Positions 24,563 to 32,130 of a stretch of 64,000 nucleotides of DNA are shown piece after piece (position 1 is the stretch's first letter; each line of letters opens with the position of its first letter). A model generated the notes under the pieces. It had not been told where the DNA came from. It did not search any database and saw only the letters and a program-made list of their open reading frames with translations. This DNA is from Bacteroidales bacterium (GTDB taxonomy: Bacteria; Bacteroidota; Bacteroidia; Bacteroidales; UBA3824): the NCBI GenBank assembly GCA_016286055.1, contig JAEERW010000014.1:1-64000 (forward strand), read 5' to 3'. A program made the translations under genes and the position numbers.

Positions 24563-25948
24563 ATGGACGAAAATTACAACCGCGGCAACTCCTATTCGGA
24601 CAACAATTCCCGCGAAAACTACAGCGAAGGCGGCAGACCACGCCGCAAAAGAATATTTGTAAAAAAAGATAACGACAGTTTCAACAACGATCGCAGCTTT
24701 AGTCGCGACAACGATGGAAACGGCTATCAAAAACGCAATTACAACCGTGATGGTCAATATTCGCGTCCTCACAAATCCTACGGCAACGACCGTGGCTATC
24801 AGGGCGACAGAAACGGTGGCCGTCAAGGATACCGCAGCAACGACAACAACGGTGGCAACTACGGTGGTGCCAACGGCTATCATAAACGAAGTTTTAACCG
24901 CGATGGAGGAAACTATCAGGGTGGCTATGGACAAAATCGCCGTTTCAACAATGATCGTTACAAAAACAACGACCGCTACAACAATGATAATTGGAACAAC
25001 AACGGCGAAGGTTACGGAAACCGTTATAATTCATACGGTAACGACAACAACAACTATCGCCGCCGCAACAGCAACTATACCGTTGACGAAAAAGGATACC
25101 ACCACAAAAAATATTGGGATCATAGCGATAGGCGTCAAAAAGCCATTGAGAACGATGCCCAAAGCGAAGACGATGTAATGCTTCACGATGGCAAAATTCG
25201 TCTCAATAAGTTCTTGTCAAATAGCGGATTGTGCTCTCGTCGCGAGGCCGACAAGATGATTAAGCAGGGTCTTGTTTCCGTTAATGGCGAAGTAATTACT
25301 GAGATGGGCGTTAAAGTAAACCTTACCGACGAGGTAATGTTTGGCGGACACATTGTGAAACCCGAACGCAAACGCTACATCATTCTCAACAAACCAAAGG
25401 ATTATATAACCACTCTCCGCGATCCTCACGCACGTAACACTGTTATGGAATTGATTGAGGGTGCTTGCAAAGAGCGTGTTTATCCCGTTGGTCGTCTTGA
25501 CCGCAACACCACTGGCGTATTGCTCTTTACCAACGATGGCGACTTGGCTAAGAAACTTACTCACCCCAGCAACGAGATTCAGAAAGTATATCACGTTTTG
25601 CTCGACAAGAGTGTTTCTCGTGCAGATATGGACCGTATTGCAGAAGGTTTCGACCTTGAAGACGGTTTTATACAAGCTGATGAAATACTCTATCCTAATG
25701 CCGATTCAAAATCAGAAGTGGAAATCAGGATTCATTCTGGTCGCAACCGTATTGTACGTCGTATTTTTGAGGCTCTCGGCTACGAAGTTAAGAAACTCGA
25801 CCGCATAATGTTTGCAGGATTGAGCAAAAAAGGCATTCCCCGTGGTCAGTGGAGATTCCTCAACGACAACGAAATTGGATTTTTGAACATGATTACAAAC
25901 AATGCCGGTGATGATGAAAATCACACCGACGACGATTCCGAAGACTGA
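24563..25948 (+). CDS. RsuA/RluB-family pseudouridine synthase with long disordered N-terminus
   Basis: The ATG at 24563 (MDENYNRGNSYSD) gives 461 aa; the reading frame opens at a TTG inside the -7 element. Residues 1-210 are low complexity, rich in Asn, Gly, Arg and Tyr (GYGQNRRFNNDRYKNNDRYN), resembling RGG/RG-rich RNA-binding arms. An S4 RNA-binding domain follows (IRLNKFLSNSGLCSRREADK), then the catalytic domain with VGRLDRNTTGVLLFTNDGDL; its catalytic aspartate is about residue 313. The family isomerises a uridine in 23S or 16S rRNA; the exact site (RluB-like U2605 or another) cannot be read. The core is about 250 aa, so nearly half the protein is the extra arm. Confidence 0.9.
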   Translation: MDENYNRGNSYSDNNSRENYSEGGRPRRKRIFVKKDNDSFNNDRSFSRDNDGNGYQKRNYNRDGQYSRPHKSYGNDRGYQGDRNGGRQGYRSNDNNGGNYGGANGYHKRSFNRDGGNYQGGYGQNRRFNNDRYKNNDRYNNDNWNNNGEGYGNRYNSYGNDNNNYRRRNSNYTVDEKGYHHKKYWDHSDRRQKAIENDAQSEDDVMLHDGKIRLNKFLSNSGLCSRREADKMIKQGLVSVNGEVITEMGVKVNLTDEVMFGGHIVKPERKRYIILNKPKDYITTLRDPHARNTVMELIEGACKERVYPVGRLDRNTTGVLLFTNDGDLAKKLTHPSNEIQKVYHVLLDKSVSRADMDRIAEGFDLEDGFIQADEILYPNADSKSEVEIRIHSGRNRIVRRIFEALGYEVKKLDRIMFAGLSKKGIPRGQWRFLNDNEIGFLNMITNNAGDDENHTDDDSED

Positions 25949-25965
25949 TTTTTATCTAAACAAAG

Positions 25966-26823
25966 ATGTTTGATAAAATAAAACAATATTTTTCATTAGT
26001 CCGGTTTGCGCACACGGTATTTTGCATGCCGTTTGCGTTGGCCGGTTTTTTTTGGGCAATTAAAACTTGCGGTGGGTTTTCATGGATACTGCTTTTGCAA
26101 GTGGTTGGCTGTATGGTTTTTGCACGCAATGCAGCTATGGGGTTCAACCGCTATTTAGATCGCGATGTTGACGCACAGAATCCTCGCACCCAAAACCGAG
26201 AGATACCAGCTGGCAAAATTTCGCCAAAGAATGCACTTATATTTGTAATAGTAAATGCGCTGCTTTTTGTTGCTGTAACGTTTACAATCAACAGGTTAGT
26301 TTTTTTTCTATCGCCAGTGGCAATATTTGTGGTATTGTTTTATAGCTACACAAAACGTTTTACATCGCTGTGCCACTTTGTGTTAGGTTGCGGAATGGCA
26401 CTTGCGCCTTTGGGAGCTTATTTGGCAGTGTGCGGCGAGTTTTCGCTGGTGGCTATTTTATATTTTGTGCTTGTGCTGAGTTGGGGCGGAGGTTTCGATA
26501 TCATCTACTCTCTGCAAGATGCACGGTTCGACACCGAACAAAACCTTCATTCTGTACCGCAAAGATTTGGTATTAAAAAATCTCTGACTCTGAGTATCTT
26601 AGCTCATATTGTAACAGCAATTTCGGTTTTGGCTCTCGGTTATTTTCAAAATGGCGGAGTGTTTTTTGCAATTGGTGCCAGCATATTTTTGTTGTTGCTT
26701 GTACGTCAGCACACAATTGTAAAGCCCGATGATTTGTCGAAAGTGAACATAGCATTTGGAACTTTCAATGGTATTGCCAGTATTATATTCGCTATTTTCA
26801 ATATCTTAGACATCATGCTGTAA
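25966..26823 (+). CDS. UbiA-family prenyltransferase (MqnP/UbiA-like)
   Basis: The 285-aa integral membrane protein carries the first aspartate motif N61-R-Y-L-D65-R-D-V-D69 and a second, DARFDTEQN, which bind the Mg-prenyl diphosphate. Hydrophobic segments cover the rest, with about eight to nine membrane spans. It prenylates an aromatic acid during quinone synthesis. In Bacteroidota without ubiquinone this sub-family is usually placed in menaquinone synthesis by the futalosine route (MqnP) or as a generic 4-hydroxybenzoate-type enzyme; this assignment is inferred. It starts 17 bp after the pseudouridine synthase gene. Confidence 0.88.
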   Translation: MFDKIKQYFSLVRFAHTVFCMPFALAGFFWAIKTCGGFSWILLLQVVGCMVFARNAAMGFNRYLDRDVDAQNPRTQNREIPAGKISPKNALIFVIVNALLFVAVTFTINRLVFFLSPVAIFVVLFYSYTKRFTSLCHFVLGCGMALAPLGAYLAVCGEFSLVAILYFVLVLSWGGGFDIIYSLQDARFDTEQNLHSVPQRFGIKKSLTLSILAHIVTAISVLALGYFQNGGVFFAIGASIFLLLLVRQHTIVKPDDLSKVNIAFGTFNGIASIIFAIFNILDIML

Positions 26824-26842
26824 AAAACAATAAAAAAAGAGT

Positions 26843-26863
26843 TATTTGTTTTGCAAACAAATA
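26843..26863. repeat. 9-bp inverted repeat overlapping the tRNA-Thr -33 element
   Basis: TATTTGTTT and AAACAAATA flank TGC. It overlaps the -33 TTTG of the tRNA-Thr promoter. It has no downstream T-run, so it is not a strong terminator for ubiA. Confidence 0.5.
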
Positions 26864-26880
26864 TTAAATAGTTAATTTTG
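26850..26880 (+). promoter_or_regulatory. tRNA-Thr promoter
   Basis: TTTG (26850-26853), 19 bp, TAATTTTG (26873-26880), 10 bp before the tRNA. Confidence 0.85.
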
Positions 26881-26890
26881 CAGCGTAAAC

Positions 26891-26964
26891 GCCACCGTAG
26901 CTCAGTTGGTTAGAGCGGTTGTTTCGTAAACAACAGGTCGCGAGTTCAACTCTCGCCAGTGGCT
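26891..26964 (+). tRNA. tRNA-Thr(CGT)
   Basis: A 74-nt cloverleaf with anticodon loop TTCGTAA (anticodon CGT), D arm GCTC-AGTTGGTTA-GAGC and T arm GCGAG-TTCAACT-CTCGC. Acceptor GCCACCG/CAGTGGC has a C-A mismatch at position 6-67. Discriminator T; CCA not encoded. Confidence 0.93.
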
Positions 26965-26971
26965 CAAATCA

Positions 26972-28069
26972 TTATAGTTTTATTTTCTTTATCTCTTCTT
27001 CGATACGGATTCCAGTATATTCTGATGCATATTTGAATCCGGGATATTCGTTGAATAGGGCTATGATGCTGCAATTGGGCGGGAGAGGGGTCTTGTCGTA
27101 TACTCCGCTTATTATCAATGTTGGCTTGTTGAGTTTTTGGCAACGGTTTATGATATTGCCTGTTATTTTGCCCATTATCGACTGACGGTCGAACGACCCT
27201 TCGCTGGTAACCACCAAGTCTGATTCGGATATTTTTTTATCGATATCTACTGCATTGAGCACATAATCGGCACCAGAAATGATTTTTGCGTTAAGCAGAG
27301 CCGCCATTCCTCCGCCTATTCCTCCTCCTGCACCCGCACCTTCTATTTGTGAAATGTCGGTGCCGATGTCTTCCTTAATCACTTCGGCTATATGTGCCAT
27401 CGCCTCTTCGAGGTAATCAATCTCTTGCGGTGTGGCTCCTTTTTGTTCAGCGTATACTTTGGTGGCTCCAAAGTTGCCGAGCAGTGGATTTTTCACATCC
27501 ACAGCAGCATTGAACTCAATACCAGAGTATATGTTGGTTGGTATTATATGTTTGATATTCATATAATTGCGAGGTATTGGCTCAACATCTTTGCCATCAT
27601 TGTTTACAAATTTGAAACCCAACGCCAAAGCGGCACCCAAAAAGAGGTCGTTGGTGGATGTTCCGCCTATGCCTACGATTATTTTTTGAGGATGACGCAC
27701 ATCCACCACTCGTTTAATGTCGTGGCCGAGGCCGTATGAATTGTTTTGGAGTATGTATTGTTCGCTAAGAGCCAATTTGTTGCCGCCCAATGTCAACGAC
27801 GATTCTAAAATTGCCGTATGGTTATAAATGCTGTACAGATATTTGCTTTGAATTGTTCGTCGTGCGGCGTTGTAACTTAGAAATTCCCATCTCGAAAAAT
27901 TATTTCGCCAACGCAGCGATTCCAAAAAACCATCACCGCCATCCGACACTTGTAATATTTCGGTTTCAACACCAGGATGTACAGAATTGAAAGAGTTTTC
28001 AATCATTTTGCCTAACAGTTTCGACGAAAATGTTCCCTTCATCTTGTCACACGCTATCAAAATCTTCAT
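26972..28069 (-). CDS. Glycerate kinase (GlxK type)
   Basis: The 365-aa product begins MKILIACDKMKGTFSS, the variant of the DSFKGSLSS start of bacterial type I glycerate kinases. Further family blocks are VSDGGDGFLESL, IIVGIGGTSTNDLFLGAALALGF, GAGAGGGIGGGMAALLNA and VVTSEGSFDRQSIMGKITG. It phosphorylates D-glycerate, to 2- or 3-phosphoglycerate depending on the member, in the cytoplasm. It is convergent with tRNA-Thr, separated by 7 bp, and stands alone. Confidence 0.93.
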   Translation of the reverse strand: MKILIACDKMKGTFSSKLLGKMIENSFNSVHPGVETEILQVSDGGDGFLESLRWRNNFSRWEFLSYNAARRTIQSKYLYSIYNHTAILESSLTLGGNKLALSEQYILQNNSYGLGHDIKRVVDVRHPQKIIVGIGGTSTNDLFLGAALALGFKFVNNDGKDVEPIPRNYMNIKHIIPTNIYSGIEFNAAVDVKNPLLGNFGATKVYAEQKGATPQEIDYLEEAMAHIAEVIKEDIGTDISQIEGAGAGGGIGGGMAALLNAKIISGADYVLNAVDIDKKISESDLVVTSEGSFDRQSIMGKITGNIINRCQKLNKPTLIISGVYDKTPLPPNCSIIALFNEYPGFKYASEYTGIRIEEEIKKIKL

Positions 28070-28157
28070 TGTGGTAATTATTTGGTAATTATAAATCGTT
28101 TTAATCTAACAGATTATGTATTTTTTGGATTAAATCATAAAAAAAACATCAAAATTA

Positions 28158-28188
28158 TTTGTAGGTAATAAAATAGTTAGTACTTTTG
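28158..28188 (+). promoter_or_regulatory. tRNA-Lys promoter
   Basis: TTTG (28158-28161), 19 bp, TACTTTTG (28181-28188), 16 bp before the tRNA. Confidence 0.85.
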
Positions 28189-28204
28189 CGGTGTCAAAAA
28201 TAGA

Positions 28205-28280
28205 CGGTCTCTAGCTCAGTTGGTAGAGCAACTGACTCTTAATCAGTGGGTCCAGGGTTCGACTCCCTGGAGACCGACCA
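28205..28280 (+). tRNA. tRNA-Lys(CTT)
   Basis: Acceptor CGGTCTC pairs perfectly with GAGACCG, T8 and A9 follow, anticodon loop CTCTTAA gives CTT, and the T arm is CAGGG-TTCGACT-CCCTG. The CCA end is encoded (28278-28280), unlike the other three tRNAs here. Confidence 0.95.
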
Positions 28281-28316
28281 AACCCGGAAAATGAACTTCA
28301 TTTTTCGGGTTTTCTT
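28281..28316 (+). terminator. Terminator after tRNA-Lys
   Basis: AACCCGGAAAATG pairs with CATTTTTCGGGTT (12 of 13 Watson-Crick) followed by TTCTTTT. It also faces the end of the convergent CotH gene. Confidence 0.85.
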
Positions 28317-28319
28317 TTA

Positions 28320-31300
28320 TTATAGCTTTAATAATTTGTGAGTTTCTGTGGTGTTGCCGTTGCATATTTTGATTAGATAATATCCTGATGTTAAATCATT
28401 TACATCTACTTCTAAACCTTCACCAGATTTTATCATTAAACCTCCGATTGAGAAAATCGTCCATGTGGGATTGTCGGTTGTCCCTTTTATAATGAGGCTG
28501 TTTTTAGTAGGATTGGGATAAATTGATATGGAGAATATCTTATCCTCCATTTGATTATCTATTGGTGTAGCGATGTTGGATTGTGGCACCGTATAGAGCT
28601 TAGGATCCTCAACTAATGCTCCTACGTTTTCGCCATAAGGCGAGGCTGTGGCGAACACAGCAAGTTTATTTTTATCTGGTACAAGTCCGAAACTTTCATT
28701 TTTACCCAATTTTGGATATGTTATTTCATCAATTTTTTCAGAAACACCTTTAACCACTTGTAATAATTGAATCTTTCCACCTTTGTTGCTCAGCTTGAAG
28801 TTGGTATGAAACAAACCTTTGTCGCTTTCGCCGTCGGCAAAGAATACTACACTTACTCCAGTATTTAGTTTAGTTAGCGATGGTTGGTTGTAAGGAATTG
28901 TATAATAGTTGTTTTCATAACCGATATATAATCCTGCTATGTCGATTTGTTTGTCAGATAGGTTTCTGATTTCGATATATGCAGGGTACTGATTGTATTC
29001 ATCGGCGAGAATACCAGCGTTTTTGGTGCATACTTCGTTGATTACTAACCCTTTTGCCGATTCTAAGCGGGTCTGCTGTCCAGGTGTTGCCACTTGCGAC
29101 GCTATCCAGTTTTCTCCTACGTAATTGTCGGTGCCATAGGATTTTAGATATATAGAACCATTCTGAGGCATTGCTGGCCAATTGTAGCTGCCAAACGAAT
29201 ATTTTACCGAATCAGTTTTTATGCCTTTGGTGTTAATAAGTTCAAGTTTGCCTTCGTTGCCTATTTTTCCCTCTGTAAACGTTTGGTTGATAGAAGCTTG
29301 TACTCCTTTGTTGGATACTACCACGTATCCGTTGCCCGGAATCACTGTTCCTTCTGCAAACTCGAAAGTTATGTTGCCTTGAATCTTGTAACCGCTTATA
29401 TCGCAGTTGATTTCCGAATTGTTGTAAAGTTCCACAAATTCCAATTCGTTAGAAACTTTGATTTCGCAAATCTCCATTGGTTCGGCGTTTTTGGTAAGCA
29501 ATGTGATTTCGGTTTCGTTCATGGGTGTGATTTCAAGAATATCAGTGTTGTATTCCTTAGTGTTTTCTCCCTCTTTTACAATCCATTTGTCGATAATTGT
29601 ACCTTTGGGGAGCAATGCGCTAAGTTTCAGAGGAATACCTTTGAAATACGAGCATGATATGTCCTCTTTGTTCTCGTATCCGTCAAAAACTATCTTGGCA
29701 TTTGGGTTGTCGGCAGTAGCTTTTACATTTACTTTGCCTTCAAGTCCAAAAACATCTATAATATGATTCCAAATTGCTATTCCCCTTCTTTCGTTCCAAT
29801 ATTTCAACTGATTAACCGATTTATCAAAGCTGCTTTGGTTGTTGTCTGGATAGTATTTCGCTGAATGATACTTCCATTCGTTGTAAACTATGTCGTGTAT
29901 GCTGTCGGTAATACGGTTGAAATTCTTTTCGGAGAAAGTTTTTTGGATATGGTAGGCGAAACGTTGCAAAAACATATTTTTATAGTTTTCGTTTTTGACC
30001 AGTCCCCTCATAAGTACTGTGCTCCAATATGAATTTCCGAGTGCGTTGTCGCTGTCAACAAACACGCGCTTGATTGCATTGTCGTTTGGACCTTTGTCGT
30101 ATAGTCCCAATGAATATTCAGTTCCGAAGAGAATCCATCTCCATTTGCTGTTTTGTCCGTGGGTGCGCCAGTATTTGATATTGTTGTTTGGCCAATCCTC
30201 GTTGTCGATATATAGCTGTGCGATGATATAATCGGTATAGTTGTTTATGTCCATCCGGCTTGCTATGTTGTCGAATTCTTTTTGGTTTTGGAGAGACTTG
30301 TTTTTTATATCATAGATCAAATTTTCGTATGCGGCGTTGTTCCCTTCGATAATTTCAGAGTTGTTTTCCAGAAGGTCGATATCCTCGTCTTTCAGTCCGT
30401 AGTTTTCTTCGATGTAATGCTCGGAGATTTTTTCGCGTATGTTGTGCATTCCGAGATATTGTCCGTTGAGATATACCGCAGCTGGTTGGAACTCTTGGAT
30501 ATCCACGTCCATGTATTTTGAACATAGCTGCGTGATAATACCATCGCGAATCATGATGTAGGCAAAATCGTTGCCGCCGTTGCGTAGCACTATGGATTTA
30601 AACTGGTCGATATCTTTGTTGGCAAAGAACTTATAATCAATTCTTTTTTCTCCATAATTATCTTTACGTGCAATTATACGCAGAGATTTCATAGCGTTAG
30701 TGCGACTACATGAACCGAATATCTTAACTCCTGCATCCAAAGAAACTACCTGTTTGCGGTCTTTGTCGAAATACTCAAAATGGATAGGTCGTTCCCAGTC
30801 TTGGTTCCAGTTGGCGGGATAATCCATACAGTTGCCAGTTTTTCCTGCTGTGCCTTGTACATAAATGCCTCTAGTATCGTTGAAAAAGTTGTTAGGGTCT
30901 GTTGAGAGTGAAACAATAGGCAAGTCGCAGGGACGATTTTTAATAAAATATGTGTTGGTAACTGCATCGCTAAGCTTGAGATCTGGATTGGATGCCGACA
31001 CACGCAGTACCGTAGTTTTGCTAACTCTGAAAGTAAATGGATTGGAACTAGGGTGGCTAGCAGGATAGGAACCATCGGTAGAGTATCTTATGTCGGCATT
31101 TGGATCGTCGCAAGATATTGTTACATCGATGCTTGAATTAAAAAAACCGCCTTGAATATCTACTTTCGGCATCATAGTACGGGCTTCTGAATTAGTGTTT
31201 TTGTCGTAGGGTGTAGGTGTTGCGAATACTCCCCAAGTGCCTTGTCCGTCTTGAACTCGTCCGAAAGACTGGTCGGGGAGTAAGGGCGGCACTTTAATCT

Positions 31301-31676
31301 GATCCACTATGTTGCCCGTTCCGTCGCTGAGGATTATCGTTTCGCCCTCCGCAGATAGTTTGAAATTGGTGTTTACACCAGATGCTTCGCCGTTGCACAT
31401 AATCATCAGAAAACCGTATGGCTCTAATTTGTATGAATCTGGGAATTGCCATTTTTGTGGTTTTTCTGGATCGTCGGAAATGGAAAAGCCGTGCATATAT
31501 GCGTATCCCGGGGTGGGATTGTATATTTCTATCCAGTCGCATTTATGACCGAAAACCTCAATGTCGTCGCTGTTGGTGCAAACCTCATTGATAACTACCT
31601 GTGCAACTGTATTTTGCGCTGCAAAAAACAATCCTGCACACAACGCAGTTTTACTCAATATATTGATATACTTCAT
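28320..31676 (-). CDS. Large secreted CotH/lamin-tail protein with T9SS sorting domain
   Basis: The ATG at 31676 (MKYINILSKTALCAGLFF...) starts a signal peptide and gives 1118 aa. Domains in order: a lamin-tail domain (VVINEVCTNSDDIEVFG), a chitobiase-C-like domain (DPNADIRYSTDGSYPASHP), a CotH kinase-like domain (SLRIIARKDNYGEKRIDYKF, YLGMHNIREKISEHYIEENYG), two more lamin-tail domains (MEICEIKVSNELEFVELYNN; VINEVCTKNAGILADE) and a type A T9SS sorting domain (SIYPNPTKNSLIIKG). Where CotH proteins usually read WI.FDxD, this one has WILFGTEYSLG, so kinase activity is doubtful. It is probably a cell-surface protein. Confidence 0.85.
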   Translation of the reverse strand: MKYINILSKTALCAGLFFAAQNTVAQVVINEVCTNSDDIEVFGHKCDWIEIYNPTPGYAYMHGFSISDDPEKPQKWQFPDSYKLEPYGFLMIMCNGEASGVNTNFKLSAEGETIILSDGTGNIVDQIKVPPLLPDQSFGRVQDGQGTWGVFATPTPYDKNTNSEARTMMPKVDIQGGFFNSSIDVTISCDDPNADIRYSTDGSYPASHPSSNPFTFRVSKTTVLRVSASNPDLKLSDAVTNTYFIKNRPCDLPIVSLSTDPNNFFNDTRGIYVQGTAGKTGNCMDYPANWNQDWERPIHFEYFDKDRKQVVSLDAGVKIFGSCSRTNAMKSLRIIARKDNYGEKRIDYKFFANKDIDQFKSIVLRNGGNDFAYIMIRDGIITQLCSKYMDVDIQEFQPAAVYLNGQYLGMHNIREKISEHYIEENYGLKDEDIDLLENNSEIIEGNNAAYENLIYDIKNKSLQNQKEFDNIASRMDINNYTDYIIAQLYIDNEDWPNNNIKYWRTHGQNSKWRWILFGTEYSLGLYDKGPNDNAIKRVFVDSDNALGNSYWSTVLMRGLVKNENYKNMFLQRFAYHIQKTFSEKNFNRITDSIHDIVYNEWKYHSAKYYPDNNQSSFDKSVNQLKYWNERRGIAIWNHIIDVFGLEGKVNVKATADNPNAKIVFDGYENKEDISCSYFKGIPLKLSALLPKGTIIDKWIVKEGENTKEYNTDILEITPMNETEITLLTKNAEPMEICEIKVSNELEFVELYNNSEINCDISGYKIQGNITFEFAEGTVIPGNGYVVVSNKGVQASINQTFTEGKIGNEGKLELINTKGIKTDSVKYSFGSYNWPAMPQNGSIYLKSYGTDNYVGENWIASQVATPGQQTRLESAKGLVINEVCTKNAGILADEYNQYPAYIEIRNLSDKQIDIAGLYIGYENNYYTIPYNQPSLTKLNTGVSVVFFADGESDKGLFHTNFKLSNKGGKIQLLQVVKGVSEKIDEITYPKLGKNESFGLVPDKNKLAVFATASPYGENVGALVEDPKLYTVPQSNIATPIDNQMEDKIFSISIYPNPTKNSLIIKGTTDNPTWTIFSIGGLMIKSGEGLEVDVNDLTSGYYLIKICNGNTTETHKLLKL

Positions 31677-31815
31677 AATTAATATCGTTTTAAAACTCAA
31701 AATATTCTTGGATTTTTCAGATAAAATCACTTAAAACACGCTACAAATGTAGCATATTTTTAATAAATAAAAAAACTGATTATTAATTCGGCAAGGATTT
31801 GCCATTGGAAAAAAG

Positions 31816-31907
<92 letters not shown>

Positions 31908-31944
31908 GGGGTTAAAACTGAATTTGCTTTTTTCGATTGCGGTG

Positions 31945-31975
31945 CAAAGGTAGGTATTTTTTTCTTCTTTGCAAA
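31945..31975 (-). promoter_or_regulatory. tRNA-Ser promoter
   Basis: Minus-strand TTTG (31972-31975), 19 bp, TACCTTTG (31945-31952). The remaining 31976-32130 is AT-rich with no other gene seen. Confidence 0.85.
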
Positions 31976-32101
31976 CTTTATTAATCAAAAAAACATATTT
32001 TTTACACTTTTTTTTTAATGCTTTTGTTATTTGTTTGGTTTTCAAATTTTTAAAACTTATACAATATATACGTTTTTTTTTATCATTATAAAAAAAATGT
32101 T

Positions 32102-32109
32102 TACTTTCG
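32102..32109 (+). promoter_or_regulatory. Probable -7 element, TACTTTCG variant
   Basis: TACTTTCG differs from TAnnTTTG at one position and lies 21 bp before the ATG at 32131. The upstream sequence AAAAAAATGTTTA is shared with the 36352 element. Confidence 0.4.
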
Positions 32110-32130
32110 TTTCGGAAAATACTAACTATT

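Noticed and set aside
24539-24934. 131-aa minus-strand frame rich in Val, Ala and Ile
   Set aside because: It is antisense to the Asn/Gly/Arg repeat arm of the pseudouridine synthase; its composition follows from that repeat.
31790-31803. Small GGCAA/TTGCC hairpin downstream of tRNA-Ser
   Set aside because: The stem is only 5 bp and its T-run begins well after the stem, so it was not listed as a terminator.
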